Below are positions 9,895-19,127 of a stretch of DNA of 64,000 bases, one piece after another. Each line of letters starts with the position of its first letter. Position 1 is the stretch's first letter. The notes beneath the pieces were generated by a model that saw only the letters and a list, made by a program, of their open reading frames with translations, had not been told where the DNA came from and made no database searches. A program made the translations under genes and the position numbers. The stretch spans positions 62,001 through 126,000 of the forward strand of contig NZ_NEFY01000007.1 in assembly GCF_002258215.1 (NCBI RefSeq), read 5' to 3'. Source of the stretch: Marinobacter vinifirmus. Its GTDB lineage: Bacteria > Pseudomonadota > Gammaproteobacteria > Pseudomonadales > Oleiphilaceae.

Positions 9895-11331
9895 TCAAAG
9901 AAGCGGTGCCAGCAACCGTACGGCACGACAGCCCAGGCGGAACGGAAGTGAGCGGTCCTGGTAGTCGCTTTCGGTCATCAGCCGGCACTGTTTCAGGTCG
10001 TCTTCCAGCATTTGCTCTACCTGCCCGATGAACTCCGGGTGGGTGTTGATGGCCATGATCTCGAAGTTCAGGCGCATGGAGCGGTTATCCATGTTGGCGG
10101 TGCCCAGGGCCGCATAGCGGTCGTCCACCAGTACCACCTTCTGGTGCATGAAGCCCGGCTGGTAACGATAGATGCCGATACCGGCCTGGCTGGCCTGCAC
10201 CAGGTAGGAATAGGCCGCTACCCGGATCAGCGGGCTGTCGGATTTCTCCGGAATCAGGATGCGTACATCCACGCCACGAAGTGCCGCCAGCTGCAGCGCG
10301 TTCATAATCTGGAAATCCGGCACGAAGTAGGGCGAGGCGATCCACAGCCGGGTTCGGGCGTTGTTGATGCAGTTCAGGAAAAACAGGGTGCAGGTTTCCC
10401 AGGTGTCGGCCGGACCGGAGGGCAGTACCAGCACTTCCTGCTGCCCCGGAGGTGGCTCTGCCGGCGCCCATTCCAGCTCGGGACGGTCGTTGCTGGCCCA
10501 GTTCCAGTCTTCCAGCCAGGCCAGTTGCAGGCCGATGACCGCCGGCCCTTCGATACGGCAGTGGGTATCCCGCCAGGGCTCCTGGTCCATGGCAGTTCCA
10601 AGATATTCGTCGCCCAGGTTGATGCCACCGACAAAGCCGGTGTGGCCGTCACACACCAGCAGCTTGCGATGGTTGCGGAAGTTGATCTGGAAGCGCCGGC
10701 GGCGGATGTTGCCGTCGCCAAAGGAAGCAACCCGTGCCCCGGCTGCGCTCAGTTCGTTGAGCCAGCGGCGGGACAGGGAGAAACTGCCGATGTCATCGTA
10801 CAGAAACCACACCGACACACCTTCCGCCAGCTTGCGCTCCAGGATTTCCTTGATCCGGTGGCCCACCTTATCGGAGCGCACCATGTAAAACTCCAGCAGG
10901 ATGTAGTGGGTGGCCTGCTCCATGGCTTCGAACAGGGCCTCGAAGGTGGCCTCGCCATCCCGCAGCAGTGTGCAGCGGTTACCGCTGGTAAACGGCTGGC
11001 GGCTGAGTTTGCACAGCACCTGCAGTTCATCGCTGAAGTGCCGGTCGCCGGGCTTGGCAATCGACGTACTCTGGTTCTCAAAGGTATCCAGCAGGTCAGA
11101 CAAATCCTTGTTGCCCATGCGCCGGGCCTTTACGTAGCCGCCAAAGCGGATGCGCCCGAACAGCAGGAACGCCGGCACGGCCAGGTAGGGCAGGCCCAGC
11201 AGGGCAATGATCCAGGCAATGGCGCCCTGGGAGGTACGGTAGGTCAGCAGAATGCGATAGATGCAGGCGATGGCTGCCAGGTACAGCAATGCCAAGGGGA
11301 TGGCGAGCCAGGACAGGGTATCACCGGTCAT
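9895..11331 (-). CDS. cls: Cardiolipin synthase
   Basis: Condenses two phosphatidylglycerols into cardiolipin at the inner membrane. The 478-aa protein has two N-terminal transmembrane helices and the PLD-type duplicated HKD motifs (NHRKLLVCDGHTGFVGG and MHQKVVLVDDRYAALG). The length matches the ClsA family. The start at 11331 is chosen because MTGDTLSWLAIPLALL begins the first helix and the ATG overlaps the stop of the upstream AraC gene (TGA/ATG), which implies coupling. Confidence 0.93.
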   Translation of the reverse strand: MTGDTLSWLAIPLALLYLAAIACIYRILLTYRTSQGAIAWIIALLGLPYLAVPAFLLFGRIRFGGYVKARRMGNKDLSDLLDTFENQSTSIAKPGDRHFSDELQVLCKLSRQPFTSGNRCTLLRDGEATFEALFEAMEQATHYILLEFYMVRSDKVGHRIKEILERKLAEGVSVWFLYDDIGSFSLSRRWLNELSAAGARVASFGDGNIRRRRFQINFRNHRKLLVCDGHTGFVGGINLGDEYLGTAMDQEPWRDTHCRIEGPAVIGLQLAWLEDWNWASNDRPELEWAPAEPPPGQQEVLVLPSGPADTWETCTLFFLNCINNARTRLWIASPYFVPDFQIMNALQLAALRGVDVRILIPEKSDSPLIRVAAYSYLVQASQAGIGIYRYQPGFMHQKVVLVDDRYAALGTANMDNRSMRLNFEIMAINTHPEFIGQVEQMLEDDLKQCRLMTESDYQDRSLPFRLGCRAVRLLAPLL

Positions 11332-12368
11332 GCGCTTGCCTCCTGGTGCTTGGCCCGGTATTGCGCGGGGGCCGTGCCGGTCCAGCGCTTGAAGGCGCGG
11401 CTGAAGGCGCTGAGTTCGGAGAACCCGAGCAGGAAAGCAATTTCGCCCAGGGCATATTGATCGTCGGCAACATAGCGCAGCGCCTTGTCTTTGCGGACCT
11501 GTTCCACCAGGTCGTGGAAGCTCAGGCCTTCTTTTTTCAGCCTGCGGTACAGGGTTTGCCGGCTCATGTGGCATTGCCTGGCCAGGGTGTCGGCGTCAAT
11601 ACGGTCGGTCGCCATTTGCCGGGAGATCAGCCGGCGTACTTTGCGGCTGAATGACCGGCGGGTTTGCAGCCGGGCCAGTACGGCGTTTACCTGTTTCAGT
11701 ACCGCCGAATACACATAGGGGTTGCGGTGCGGAATGCGGTGCCCCAGGTGCTTGCTGGCAAAGGCCATGCGGGTAATGCCACAGCCGAACAGGACCTGGC
11801 CGCCGAACAGCTTCTGGTATTCCGCGGCGTAATCCGGTTCCGGGTGGGCAATTTCCACCCAGTCTGCCTCGATGCCCCGATGAATAAAGTGCCGGGTGCG
11901 GCACAGGGCGGCGGCCAGGGTGCGGTCCATGTCCTGCCGGCAGTAGTGGGCCGGGTTATCCGGTTGCCAGGTCAGAATGGCCTGCTCCGGCGTCTGCTCG
12001 AAGCTGAGCGTCACCGATTCATTGATCAGCCGGTGCAGCCGTACGTATTGGACAACAGCTTCTCCCAGGGTGTCGCAATTGAAGAAGACATGGCCTACCA
12101 GCCCCATGCGTTCCGGGTCGATCACCTGGCCGGCGTGCAGGCCCACGCCGGGGTCTGCGGTCAGTTGCTCGGCCAGTTCCCATAGCTGGTAGTGAATGCC
12201 GGCGGGAATGCGCAGGTCCGGGTCATCCAGTTCTTCCAGGCGCACGCCTGCGATGTCTTCCACCCGGGCACGGTCCAGCAGCCCCCGTTTTTCGAGGTAA
12301 TGCACCAGCGCAAGGGTGCTGGAGGCCGCCACATGGGGCGTTGTTGCTGGATCCGCTTGGGGATGCAT
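11328..12368 (-). CDS. AraC-family transcriptional regulator
   Basis: A 346-aa regulator with an N-terminal arabinose-binding-type effector domain (~20–210) and a C-terminal double HTH (CHMSRQTLYRRLKKEG and LGFSELSAFSRAFKRWTG). This is the OruR/VirF-like subfamily found widely in Marinobacter-type genomes. Its stop overlaps the cls start, so it may control cls or only be co-transcribed with it. An in-frame Met 69 bp upstream is an alternative start; neither has a strong ribosome site. Confidence 0.85.
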   Translation of the reverse strand: MHPQADPATTPHVAASSTLALVHYLEKRGLLDRARVEDIAGVRLEELDDPDLRIPAGIHYQLWELAEQLTADPGVGLHAGQVIDPERMGLVGHVFFNCDTLGEAVVQYVRLHRLINESVTLSFEQTPEQAILTWQPDNPAHYCRQDMDRTLAAALCRTRHFIHRGIEADWVEIAHPEPDYAAEYQKLFGGQVLFGCGITRMAFASKHLGHRIPHRNPYVYSAVLKQVNAVLARLQTRRSFSRKVRRLISRQMATDRIDADTLARQCHMSRQTLYRRLKKEGLSFHDLVEQVRKDKALRYVADDQYALGEIAFLLGFSELSAFSRAFKRWTGTAPAQYRAKHQEASA

Positions 12369-12512
12369 GGTGTTCGCTGGCTCCGCGGTTCGGTTCAGGC
12401 TGATACAAAATGTCAAACGATTGGCACAGCTGGTCAACGGGTATCAACACCTTAAACGATAGCATGTGTGGCAACAGGTTGAAGTAGCCTTAACGCCAAT
12501 TGGAGGTGTTGT

Positions 12513-12605
12513 ATGACACAGGAAATCTTTGTTCCCCGTACCCAGAGCGAGCGCGAAAACATTGTGGCGCTGGCTGAGTATCTGGACAGCATCTTCTATT
12601 GCTGA
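12513..12605 (+). CDS. Possible 30-residue small protein
   Basis: A 30-codon frame (MTQEIFVPRTQSEREN … DSIFYC) starts 8 bp after TTGGAGG and is followed within 32 bp by a strong intrinsic terminator. It therefore looks like a complete tiny transcription unit. The predicted product is one amphipathic helix ending Tyr-Cys. It is not recognised. Alternatively the unit could be a small RNA that only happens to contain the frame. Confidence 0.5.
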   Translation: MTQEIFVPRTQSERENIVALAEYLDSIFYC

Positions 12606-12636
12606 TTTCTCAGTCGTAATGTCTGTGACCATTTAG

Positions 12637-12658
12637 CCGGGCCTTTGCCCGGTTTTTT
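12637..12658 (+). terminator. Intrinsic terminator after the small ORF
   Basis: A perfect 6-bp GC stem (CCGGGC/GCCCGG) with a 4-nt loop is followed by six T residues. It closes the 12513–12605 unit ahead of the hydrolase gene. Confidence 0.85.
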
Positions 12659-12738
12659 CTGCCTGAAATTCCCCTTGCCCCGTGCACTGGCGGTGGTAGT
12701 GTATCCGGTTCATTCAGATAACCGGAGGTTGCCTGCGT

Positions 12739-13530
12739 ATGGGCGTTGAACTGAATCACCGTATTTCCGGCCAGGGAGAGCCGCTGATCCTGTTGCACGG
12801 ATTGTTCGGATCCCTCGAGAACCTGGGCGGCATTGCCCGCCGGCTGGAAGATAACTGGCAGATTCACGCGCTGGACGAGCGCAACCACGGCAGTTCTCCC
12901 CACAGTGATGAAATGAACTATCCGGCCATGGCCGCCGATATCATCGCCTACATGGATGCCCAGGGGCTGGGTCAGGCCACTATTCTGGGCCACTCAATGG
13001 GTGGAAAGGTGGCCATGCAGGTGGCCCTGAGTTATCCGCAGCGGGTGAAAGCCATCATCGTGGCGGACATTGCCCCGGTGACCTACCACCCCCGCCATGA
13101 CGACATCCTCGAAGGTATGAAAAGCCTCGACCTGAACGGGGTCAAATCCCGCAAACAGGCAGACGAGCGGCTGGCAGAATTCGTGGAAATCCCCGGTGTG
13201 CGCCAGTTCCTGCTCAAGAACCTGGAACGTATTCCGGCTGAAGAGCAGACCGACAGCGATATCATCTTCCGCTGGCGCCTGAATCTGCCGGTAATTGATG
13301 CCCATTACCAGAACCTGGCGGACGCACCGGAGGGTGATGGCCCGTTTGAAGGGCCGGTGCTCTTTATCAAGGGCGCAGACTCCGCCTACATCCAGGAAAA
13401 ACACCAGGACACCATCCGCCGCCTGTTTCCGAACGCCGAACTGAAAATCATCGAAGGCACCGGCCACTGGCTGCACGCCGAAAAAGCCGATACCTTCGCC
13501 ACCCTGTGCCGGCGGTTTCTGGAACAGTAA
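12739..13530 (+). CDS. Alpha/beta-hydrolase, YbfF-like esterase
   Basis: A 263-aa cytoplasmic serine hydrolase with the oxyanion strand LLHGLFGS, the nucleophile elbow GHSMGGK, and the catalytic His in GTGHWLHAEK. Sequence and length match the E. coli YbfF group (short acyl or acyl-CoA esters). The start follows GGAGGTTG. The gene appears monocistronic. Confidence 0.87.
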   Translation: MGVELNHRISGQGEPLILLHGLFGSLENLGGIARRLEDNWQIHALDERNHGSSPHSDEMNYPAMAADIIAYMDAQGLGQATILGHSMGGKVAMQVALSYPQRVKAIIVADIAPVTYHPRHDDILEGMKSLDLNGVKSRKQADERLAEFVEIPGVRQFLLKNLERIPAEEQTDSDIIFRWRLNLPVIDAHYQNLADAPEGDGPFEGPVLFIKGADSAYIQEKHQDTIRRLFPNAELKIIEGTGHWLHAEKADTFATLCRRFLEQ

Positions 13531-13618
13531 GGTGTGATGCGGCCATTGCCGGTAACCGGTGGATGTCTGCTAAGGTGAGTGGTCCCAAACGAAGAATCAT
13601 AAAACGGATCGGGCGTGC

Positions 13619-14707
13619 ATGATGAAATGGTTACTGGCCGCAATATTGGTGCTCTTTGTGCTGGTGGGCAGTTTTCTGCTGACACCATCTCCTGTCGACA
13701 GCAAGGCCTGGGAGCCGCCCGAACCCCCGGCCCTGACCGGAATCCTGGCGCCCAATAACCAGCTGCGACAGGCCGATCTGCTGGCCCGGGGCCAGGTGTA
13801 CGGCCCGGAAGACACCACGGTGGATGCCAACGGCGTGCTCTATACCGGCACCCAGGACGGCAAAATCGTTCGGGTATTTCCTGACGGCCGGGTGGAAACC
13901 TGGCTGCAGACCGAAGGCCGGCCACTGGGCATGGTGTTTGACCGCCAGGGTAACCTGATTGTGGCGGATGCCTGGAAGGGCTTGCTGTCGATAGCGCCGG
14001 ACGGTGAGATTACCGTGCTTACCCGGGAAGCTGAAGGCACACCGTTCCGGTTTACCGACGATGTGGTTGTCGCCACGGATGGTCGTATCTACTTTACCGA
14101 TGCCAGCTCCCGCTTCCGCCAGCCGGATTACATCCTGGACCTGCTGGAAATGCGCCCCCACGGTCGCTTGCTGCGCTACAACCCGAAAACCCGCAGAACC
14201 GAAGTACTGCTGCGTAACCTGTATTTTGCCAATGGCGTGGCGGTGTCTCCGGATGGTGACTACCTGCTGGTAAACGAAACCTGGAAATACCGCATCCTGA
14301 AATACTGGATCAACGGCCCGAAAGCCGGCCGTACCGAAGTGTTTGCAGACAACCTGCCCGGTTTCCCGGACAACCTGGCCGTGGATGAGCAGGGCCGTTA
14401 CTGGGTTGCCTTCCCGACCCTGCGCAACCCCCAGGTGGACGCCATGCACCGCCGGCCCTGGATGAAGAACCTGGTTGCCCGCCTGCCTGCCGGCTTCCAG
14501 CCCGAGCCGGAGGAATACGGCCTGGTAGTGGCCTTTGATGACCGCGGCCGTATGCTCACCAGCCTGCACGACACGACCGGCAGCCATTTGCAGGAAATCA
14601 CCTCGGTGAACCCGCACAACGGCTTTCTATACTTTGGTTCACTTCACAATGACCGCATCGGCCGGCTACCTTTGCAGGCTATTTCCGGTCTGGGGGAGCA
14701 GCCTTGA
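13619..14707 (+). CDS. SMP-30/strictosidine synthase-like six-bladed propeller protein
   Basis: A 362-aa protein with an N-terminal membrane anchor (WLLAAILVLFVLVGSFLL) and a six-bladed propeller similar to adipocyte membrane-associated protein and strictosidine synthase-like hydrolases (GPEDTTVDANGVLYTG; FANGVAVSPDGDYLLVNET). The plant Pictet–Spengler activity is not expected. Lactonase or arylesterase activity facing the periplasm is the usual inference. It overlaps the thioesterase gene by 4 bp. Confidence 0.82.
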   Translation: MMKWLLAAILVLFVLVGSFLLTPSPVDSKAWEPPEPPALTGILAPNNQLRQADLLARGQVYGPEDTTVDANGVLYTGTQDGKIVRVFPDGRVETWLQTEGRPLGMVFDRQGNLIVADAWKGLLSIAPDGEITVLTREAEGTPFRFTDDVVVATDGRIYFTDASSRFRQPDYILDLLEMRPHGRLLRYNPKTRRTEVLLRNLYFANGVAVSPDGDYLLVNETWKYRILKYWINGPKAGRTEVFADNLPGFPDNLAVDEQGRYWVAFPTLRNPQVDAMHRRPWMKNLVARLPAGFQPEPEEYGLVVAFDDRGRMLTSLHDTTGSHLQEITSVNPHNGFLYFGSLHNDRIGRLPLQAISGLGEQP

Positions 14708-15192
14708 GCGATGAAACAGCCATGAGTGAGTCACAATCACACAACTGGGATCTGCCGGATCCGTTCATCCTGCCCATCACCGTGCGGGAAGAAGACACCG
14801 ACCGCCTCGGCCACGCCAATAACGTGGTCTACGTGCGCTGGATGGAAGACGTCAGCTGGGCCCACATCGAAAGCCTGGGGATGACCTGGGCCCTGCACGA
14901 AGAAACCGGCAAGGCCATGGCCATCACCCACACCGAGGTGGATTACCTGTTGTCTGCCAATGCCGGCGACGAGCTGGTGCTGGGTACCTGGCTGACGGAC
15001 TGGGACGGCCGGTTCCGCTCGGCCCGTCAGTTCCAGCTGATTCGCGTGGCCGATGGCAAAACCCTGCTGCGGGGGCTTTCAATCCATGCCTGCGTGGATA
15101 TGAAGAGCCAGCGGCCGTCCCGGGCACCGAAAGCCTTTGCCGAAATCCTCTCCGGTGCCCTGGTGCCGGGTGGTCGTGGTTTGCCCCTATAA
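14704..15192 (+). CDS. Acyl-CoA thioesterase, 4HBT hot-dog fold
   Basis: A 162-aa hot-dog thioesterase with the YbgC-like motif REEDTDRLGHANNVVYVRWME, whose acidic residue near ~33 is catalytic in the family. It probably hydrolyses acyl-CoA in the cytoplasm. The TTG start has a strong site (GGGGGAG) at good spacing and overlaps the previous stop. The ATG at 14722 is the alternative. Confidence 0.85.
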   Translation: MSDETAMSESQSHNWDLPDPFILPITVREEDTDRLGHANNVVYVRWMEDVSWAHIESLGMTWALHEETGKAMAITHTEVDYLLSANAGDELVLGTWLTDWDGRFRSARQFQLIRVADGKTLLRGLSIHACVDMKSQRPSRAPKAFAEILSGALVPGGRGLPL

Positions 15193-15277
15193 AGCCTGCC
15201 GGGTGAAATTCTGCTAGTCTGAAGCTGAAACTGCGCGCCTGTTCAGGCGCTTGACTCATTGTTGTCTGGAGACACCC

Positions 15278-16258
15278 ATGGAATCCTCTGAAGCAACTGA
15301 CGCTGTGCCGATGCGCCACGTGGTCTATGACCGGTTTGGGGGCAGTGATGTTCTGCAGGTAACGGAGTCTCCGGTACCTGTGCCCGCCGGAGGCGAAGTG
15401 TTGATTCGAGTCCACGGCGCCGGCCTGAACCCCATCGACTGGAAAACCCGCAAAGGCCTGGGCTTTGTCGCCACTCAGATCGAAGGCCGCATGCCGTGGA
15501 CCCCGGGCTACGATGCCGCCGGTGAGGTAGTGGCCGTGGCTGATGACGTGACCACCCTGGCTCCAGGGGACCGGGTGATGGGCATGATCGGCTTTGCCGA
15601 ATCTGGCGGGGCCTATGCCCAGTATGCCGTGGCCCGGGCTGACGAACTGGCCATCGTGCCGGAAGAGCTGGACCTGGTTACCGCAGGGGGCGTGCCGCTG
15701 GCGGCGCTGACGGCCTGGCAGGCGTTGTTTGAAGTGGCCGGGCTGGAGTCCGGGCAGAAGATTCTGATCCACGCCGGGGCTGGAGGCGTTGGCCACTTTG
15801 CCGTGCAGTTCGCCCTGGAACGCGGTGCCCATGTGATTGCCACAGCGTCTGCCAGCAACCGGGATTTCCTGGCCGAGCTGGGCGTGCATGAAGTGATTGA
15901 TTACCACACCACCGACATTGCGGACGAGTGCTACGGGCTGGATGTGGTGCTGGATTTGATCGGTGGTGAAACCGGCAAGCGGTCATTGCAGACCCTGTCG
16001 GAATCCGGTGTGCTGGTGACCATTCCCACGGTGACCGCCGATGAGGTGGTCAGTGCCGCGGAAGCCATGGGCGTAAGAGCCCATGGTATGAAAACCCGGC
16101 CGGACGTTTTCCACCTGGAAGAAATTGCCGAGCTGATCGAAGACGGCGATGTGCGGGTGCACGTTGACCGGGTATTCCCGCTTGAGCAGGCCCGCGACGC
16201 CCACGACCTGCTGGAAGCAGGCCACGTGCGGGGCAAGCTGGTGCTCGACTGCCGCTGA
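15278..16258 (+). CDS. Zinc-free MDR oxidoreductase (quinone reductase-like)
   Basis: A 326-aa medium-chain dehydrogenase/reductase with an N-terminal GroES-like fold (VLIRVHGAGLNPIDWKTRKG) and a Rossmann domain with the NADPH motif HAGAGGVGHFAVQ. It lacks the structural zinc cysteines, placing it with NADPH:quinone reductase or enone reductase-like members. The ATG at 15278 is chosen for CTGGAGACA just upstream; an in-frame Met lies nine codons earlier. It is convergent with the antiporter gene, and a dyad CAGCAGGCC/GGCCTGCTG lies between them. Confidence 0.87.
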   Translation: MESSEATDAVPMRHVVYDRFGGSDVLQVTESPVPVPAGGEVLIRVHGAGLNPIDWKTRKGLGFVATQIEGRMPWTPGYDAAGEVVAVADDVTTLAPGDRVMGMIGFAESGGAYAQYAVARADELAIVPEELDLVTAGGVPLAALTAWQALFEVAGLESGQKILIHAGAGGVGHFAVQFALERGAHVIATASASNRDFLAELGVHEVIDYHTTDIADECYGLDVVLDLIGGETGKRSLQTLSESGVLVTIPTVTADEVVSAAEAMGVRAHGMKTRPDVFHLEEIAELIEDGDVRVHVDRVFPLEQARDAHDLLEAGHVRGKLVLDCR

Positions 16259-16285
16259 TCTGTCCCCGCTGGATTCAGCAGGCCG

Positions 16286-18151
16286 TCAGGCCTGCTGCTC
16301 TCCGTTGTCGGCGGGTTTCTGGTCGTCGCTATCGGATGCCCGCTCTTTCCGTTCTTTCTGGGGCTGTGGTGGCACCAGGCTGATCAGAACCCAGTCGTCT
16401 TCCGGTTCCAGGTCATCCATCGCTTTCACCGGATGTATGTGTTCCCTCCCGTCCATCACAAACAGCACCAGGGCTTCGTTCTGGTACTGGTTCAAGAACT
16501 GCTCGTAACTGAACTCCTCGCTCAGCTGGGTGGTCTTCACCGTATAGCCCTGGCTCACCAGGCTGGCCAGCTTGGCATAGCTCACACCGTCAAACAGACC
16601 CCGGGTCTGCTGCACCTTGCCGGCGGTTTGCAGGCGGGCGCGCTGGTCCTGATCGCCTTCTGTCAACCCGAATACCGAGTGCTCCCCGAACCAGTCCAGG
16701 AAGTGATAAGTGGCCAGGCTGTTCATCTGTTTGTACGGCGACAGGATCAGCAGGTTGCCGATGCCGGTCAGGTCCATATGTTTTGCAGCATGTTCCGAGG
16801 CCGGGTTGCCGAAATACACCGGCAGGTTCTCCATGCGGGCCTGGCGCACGTTTTCCCAGTTGGTATCGGTCAGCATGGCCGGAATTTCGTGTTTTTTCAG
16901 GGCCTGGGCAATCAGGCGGGCTACCGGGTTGGCACCCAGAATCAGGAAGCCATGGGCCGGCGGTTCCTGTACGCCCAGCAGCTTGGCGACCGGCCGTGCC
17001 GTCAGGCTCTGGATCACCACCGTGGTAATGATCAGCATGAACACCAACGGCACCAGCACGCCGGCGCTCTCATAGCCGATCCGTTCCAGCTGGAAAGCGA
17101 ACAGGGCGGAGACAGCAGCTGCCACGATACCCCGGGGCGCAATCCAGCTCAGGTAAAGTTTGTCTCGCCATGTGAGGGACGTACCGATGGCCGACAGAAA
17201 GATACTGGCAGGCCGGGCCACCAGCATCAGGCAGGCCAGCACTGCCACCAGGCCCCAGCCCAGGTCGGCAATGGCGGTAAATTCTACCCGGGCGGCAAGG
17301 ATGATAAACAGGGCCGAGATCAGCAGTACGCTGAGGGATTCCTTGAACTCCAGGATGCTGTCGATCGGCACCTGTTTCATGTTGGCCATCCAGATGCCCA
17401 TTACCGTCACGGTCAGCAGGCCGGACTCATGGGCCATCTCGTTGGAAATGGCAAACACGCCGAGCATGAAGGTCAGGGTGCCGGCATTGTGCAGGTACTG
17501 GGGAATCCAGTGCTTGCGAAGCACCAGGCCATTCAGGTAACCGGCAGCCGCACCGATCAGGAAACCCACCAGCAGGGTTTTGCCGAAAATATACAGGGAG
17601 TGGCTGAAGACATTGCCCTGGCCCCAGGACACAATTCCTTCGAACACCAGCACCGCCAGCAGGGCGCCGACCGGGTCAATGATAATGCCTTCCCAGGTCA
17701 GGATATTGGCCAGCTTGGAGGTGGGCCGCACCGCCCGTAGCAGCGGTGCAATCACCGTTGGCCCGGTTACCACGGAAATGGCACCAAACAACAGGGACAC
17801 TTCCCACGACACCTCCAGGATCCAGCGGGCGGCCAGGGTGCCGATAATGCAGGTAACAATGGTGCCGACCGGGATCAGGTTGCGCACCATCTTGCCGTGG
17901 CCTTTGATTTCCTCGTACCGGAGCGTCAGGCTGCCTTCGAACAGAATGATGGCCACCGCCAGCGAAATCATCGGAAACAGGATGTCGCCAAAGATATCTT
18001 CCGGATGCAGAAAGCCCGTTACCGGGCCGGCGATGATGCCGCCAGCGAGCAGAAACAGGATGGCCGGCATACGAACCCGCCAGGCAGCCCATTGGCAAAT
18101 CAGGGAGGTAACGCCGATACCTGCGAGGATCAGGGTGGTGCTAATGGCCAT
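16286..18151 (-). CDS. CPA1-type cation/proton antiporter with TrkA-N domain
   Basis: A 621-aa inner-membrane antiporter. About 12 hydrophobic helices span residues 1–400 (sodium/hydrogen exchanger fold). A cytoplasmic Rossmann domain (GFLILGANPVARLIAQAL) senses nucleotides, and the C-terminal tail is charged (QPQKERKERASD). The likely role is Na+ or K+ extrusion and pH homeostasis, sensible for a marine organism. Ion specificity cannot be read from sequence. Confidence 0.87.
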   Translation of the reverse strand: MAISTTLILAGIGVTSLICQWAAWRVRMPAILFLLAGGIIAGPVTGFLHPEDIFGDILFPMISLAVAIILFEGSLTLRYEEIKGHGKMVRNLIPVGTIVTCIIGTLAARWILEVSWEVSLLFGAISVVTGPTVIAPLLRAVRPTSKLANILTWEGIIIDPVGALLAVLVFEGIVSWGQGNVFSHSLYIFGKTLLVGFLIGAAAGYLNGLVLRKHWIPQYLHNAGTLTFMLGVFAISNEMAHESGLLTVTVMGIWMANMKQVPIDSILEFKESLSVLLISALFIILAARVEFTAIADLGWGLVAVLACLMLVARPASIFLSAIGTSLTWRDKLYLSWIAPRGIVAAAVSALFAFQLERIGYESAGVLVPLVFMLIITTVVIQSLTARPVAKLLGVQEPPAHGFLILGANPVARLIAQALKKHEIPAMLTDTNWENVRQARMENLPVYFGNPASEHAAKHMDLTGIGNLLILSPYKQMNSLATYHFLDWFGEHSVFGLTEGDQDQRARLQTAGKVQQTRGLFDGVSYAKLASLVSQGYTVKTTQLSEEFSYEQFLNQYQNEALVLFVMDGREHIHPVKAMDDLEPEDDWVLISLVPPQPQKERKERASDSDDQKPADNGEQQA

Positions 18152-18172
18152 AAGCGGGTTCCGGTTGGTTAA

Positions 18173-18979
18173 TTAAAGGTTGGCTTTGCGTGCAATTCTG
18201 TTCAGCAGCCGGGACGCGGCAAAGAATCCGAAGCTGGCGGTTACCGGGCTGGCGGCGCCAAAACCCGAGGCACAATCCAGCCTTACCGGGCCGTCTGTGG
18301 CCGGCTTCTGCAGGCACACTTCGCCATCGGCCGCCGGATAAGTCAGCTGCTCCAGAGAGTATACGGCCTCAATGCCAAAACGCCGCTTGGGATTTCGCGA
18401 AAAGCCGTATTCCCGACGCAGCATATTACGAACCTTGGCCAGCAATGGATCCTGGGTGGTCTTGCTCAGGTCCGCCACCTGGATCTGGGTCGGGTCCATC
18501 TGCCCCCCGGCACCGCCGGCACAGACAATCGGAATCTTGCGCCTCTGGCAGTGGGCAATCAGCGCCGCTTTTGCCTTCACGCTGTCGATGGCATCCACCA
18601 CGCCGGTCATGTCTTCTGTGATCAGCTCACCGACATTCTTCACCGTGAGAAAGCCGAAATGCACCCGAATGTCCGCCTGGGGATTGATGGCCCGCAACCG
18701 CTCCGCCATGGCATCGGTTTTGGTGCGACCATACTGGCCCTCCAGCGCGTGTAGCTGCCGGTTAGTGTTGGAGACACAGATGTCGTCCATATCAATCAGG
18801 GTGATCGTGCCAATACCGCTGCGCGCCAAGGCCTCCGCCGCCCAGGAACCGACGCCGCCGAGACCGACAATGGCGATGTGAGCATGGCGGAAGGCATTCA
18901 GGGCCTTGCGGCCGTAGAGGCGTTCTATGCCTCCGAAGCGGAAAGCGTAGTCGTCGGTCTGTGCAGGGTCTGATGCCAT
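18173..18979 (-). CDS. tcdA: tRNA threonylcarbamoyladenosine dehydratase
   Basis: ATP-dependent enzyme that cyclises t6A37 of ANN-decoding tRNAs to ct6A. The 268-aa protein has the E1-like adenylation signature GLGGVGSWAAEALARSG, the DMDDICVSNTNRQ segment and CAGGAGGQMDPT. It matches E. coli TcdA (CsdL) throughout. The start at the second Met is preferred because it leaves 14 residues before RFGG, as in E. coli; an in-frame Met at 19012 is possible. Confidence 0.92.
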   Translation of the reverse strand: MASDPAQTDDYAFRFGGIERLYGRKALNAFRHAHIAIVGLGGVGSWAAEALARSGIGTITLIDMDDICVSNTNRQLHALEGQYGRTKTDAMAERLRAINPQADIRVHFGFLTVKNVGELITEDMTGVVDAIDSVKAKAALIAHCQRRKIPIVCAGGAGGQMDPTQIQVADLSKTTQDPLLAKVRNMLRREYGFSRNPKRRFGIEAVYSLEQLTYPAADGEVCLQKPATDGPVRLDCASGFGAASPVTASFGFFAASRLLNRIARKANL

Positions 18980-19070
18980 TGAGGCTTTCCGGTAGGCAGA
19001 AGAGTTCAACATGAATTTGGCGCAGATTGTACCGCAGCGAGCCTCCTGACGACCATGTGGGTTCAGAACA

Positions 19071-19100
19071 AAAAGGCGGGCTCATGGGAGCCCGCCTTTT
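19071..19100. terminator. Bidirectional intrinsic terminator
   Basis: A perfect 13-bp stem (AAAAGGCGGGCTC/GAGCCCGCCTTTT) with a 4-nt loop and A/T tracts on both sides. It lies after the stop of the lipoprotein gene (minus strand) and could also stop rightward transcription. Confidence 0.88.
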
Positions 19101-19127
19101 TGCCGCTGCTTGGTTGCGGGTCAGGTC

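Noticed and set aside
10012..11460. 482-codon open frame on the plus strand
   Set aside because: It is antisense to cls, with its codon pattern set by GC-rich third positions. It has no recognisable domain.
16276..16297. Hairpin CAGCAGGCC/GGCCTGCTG as a terminator
   Set aside because: The stem is good but no T-run follows on either strand, and it overlaps the antiporter stop codon.
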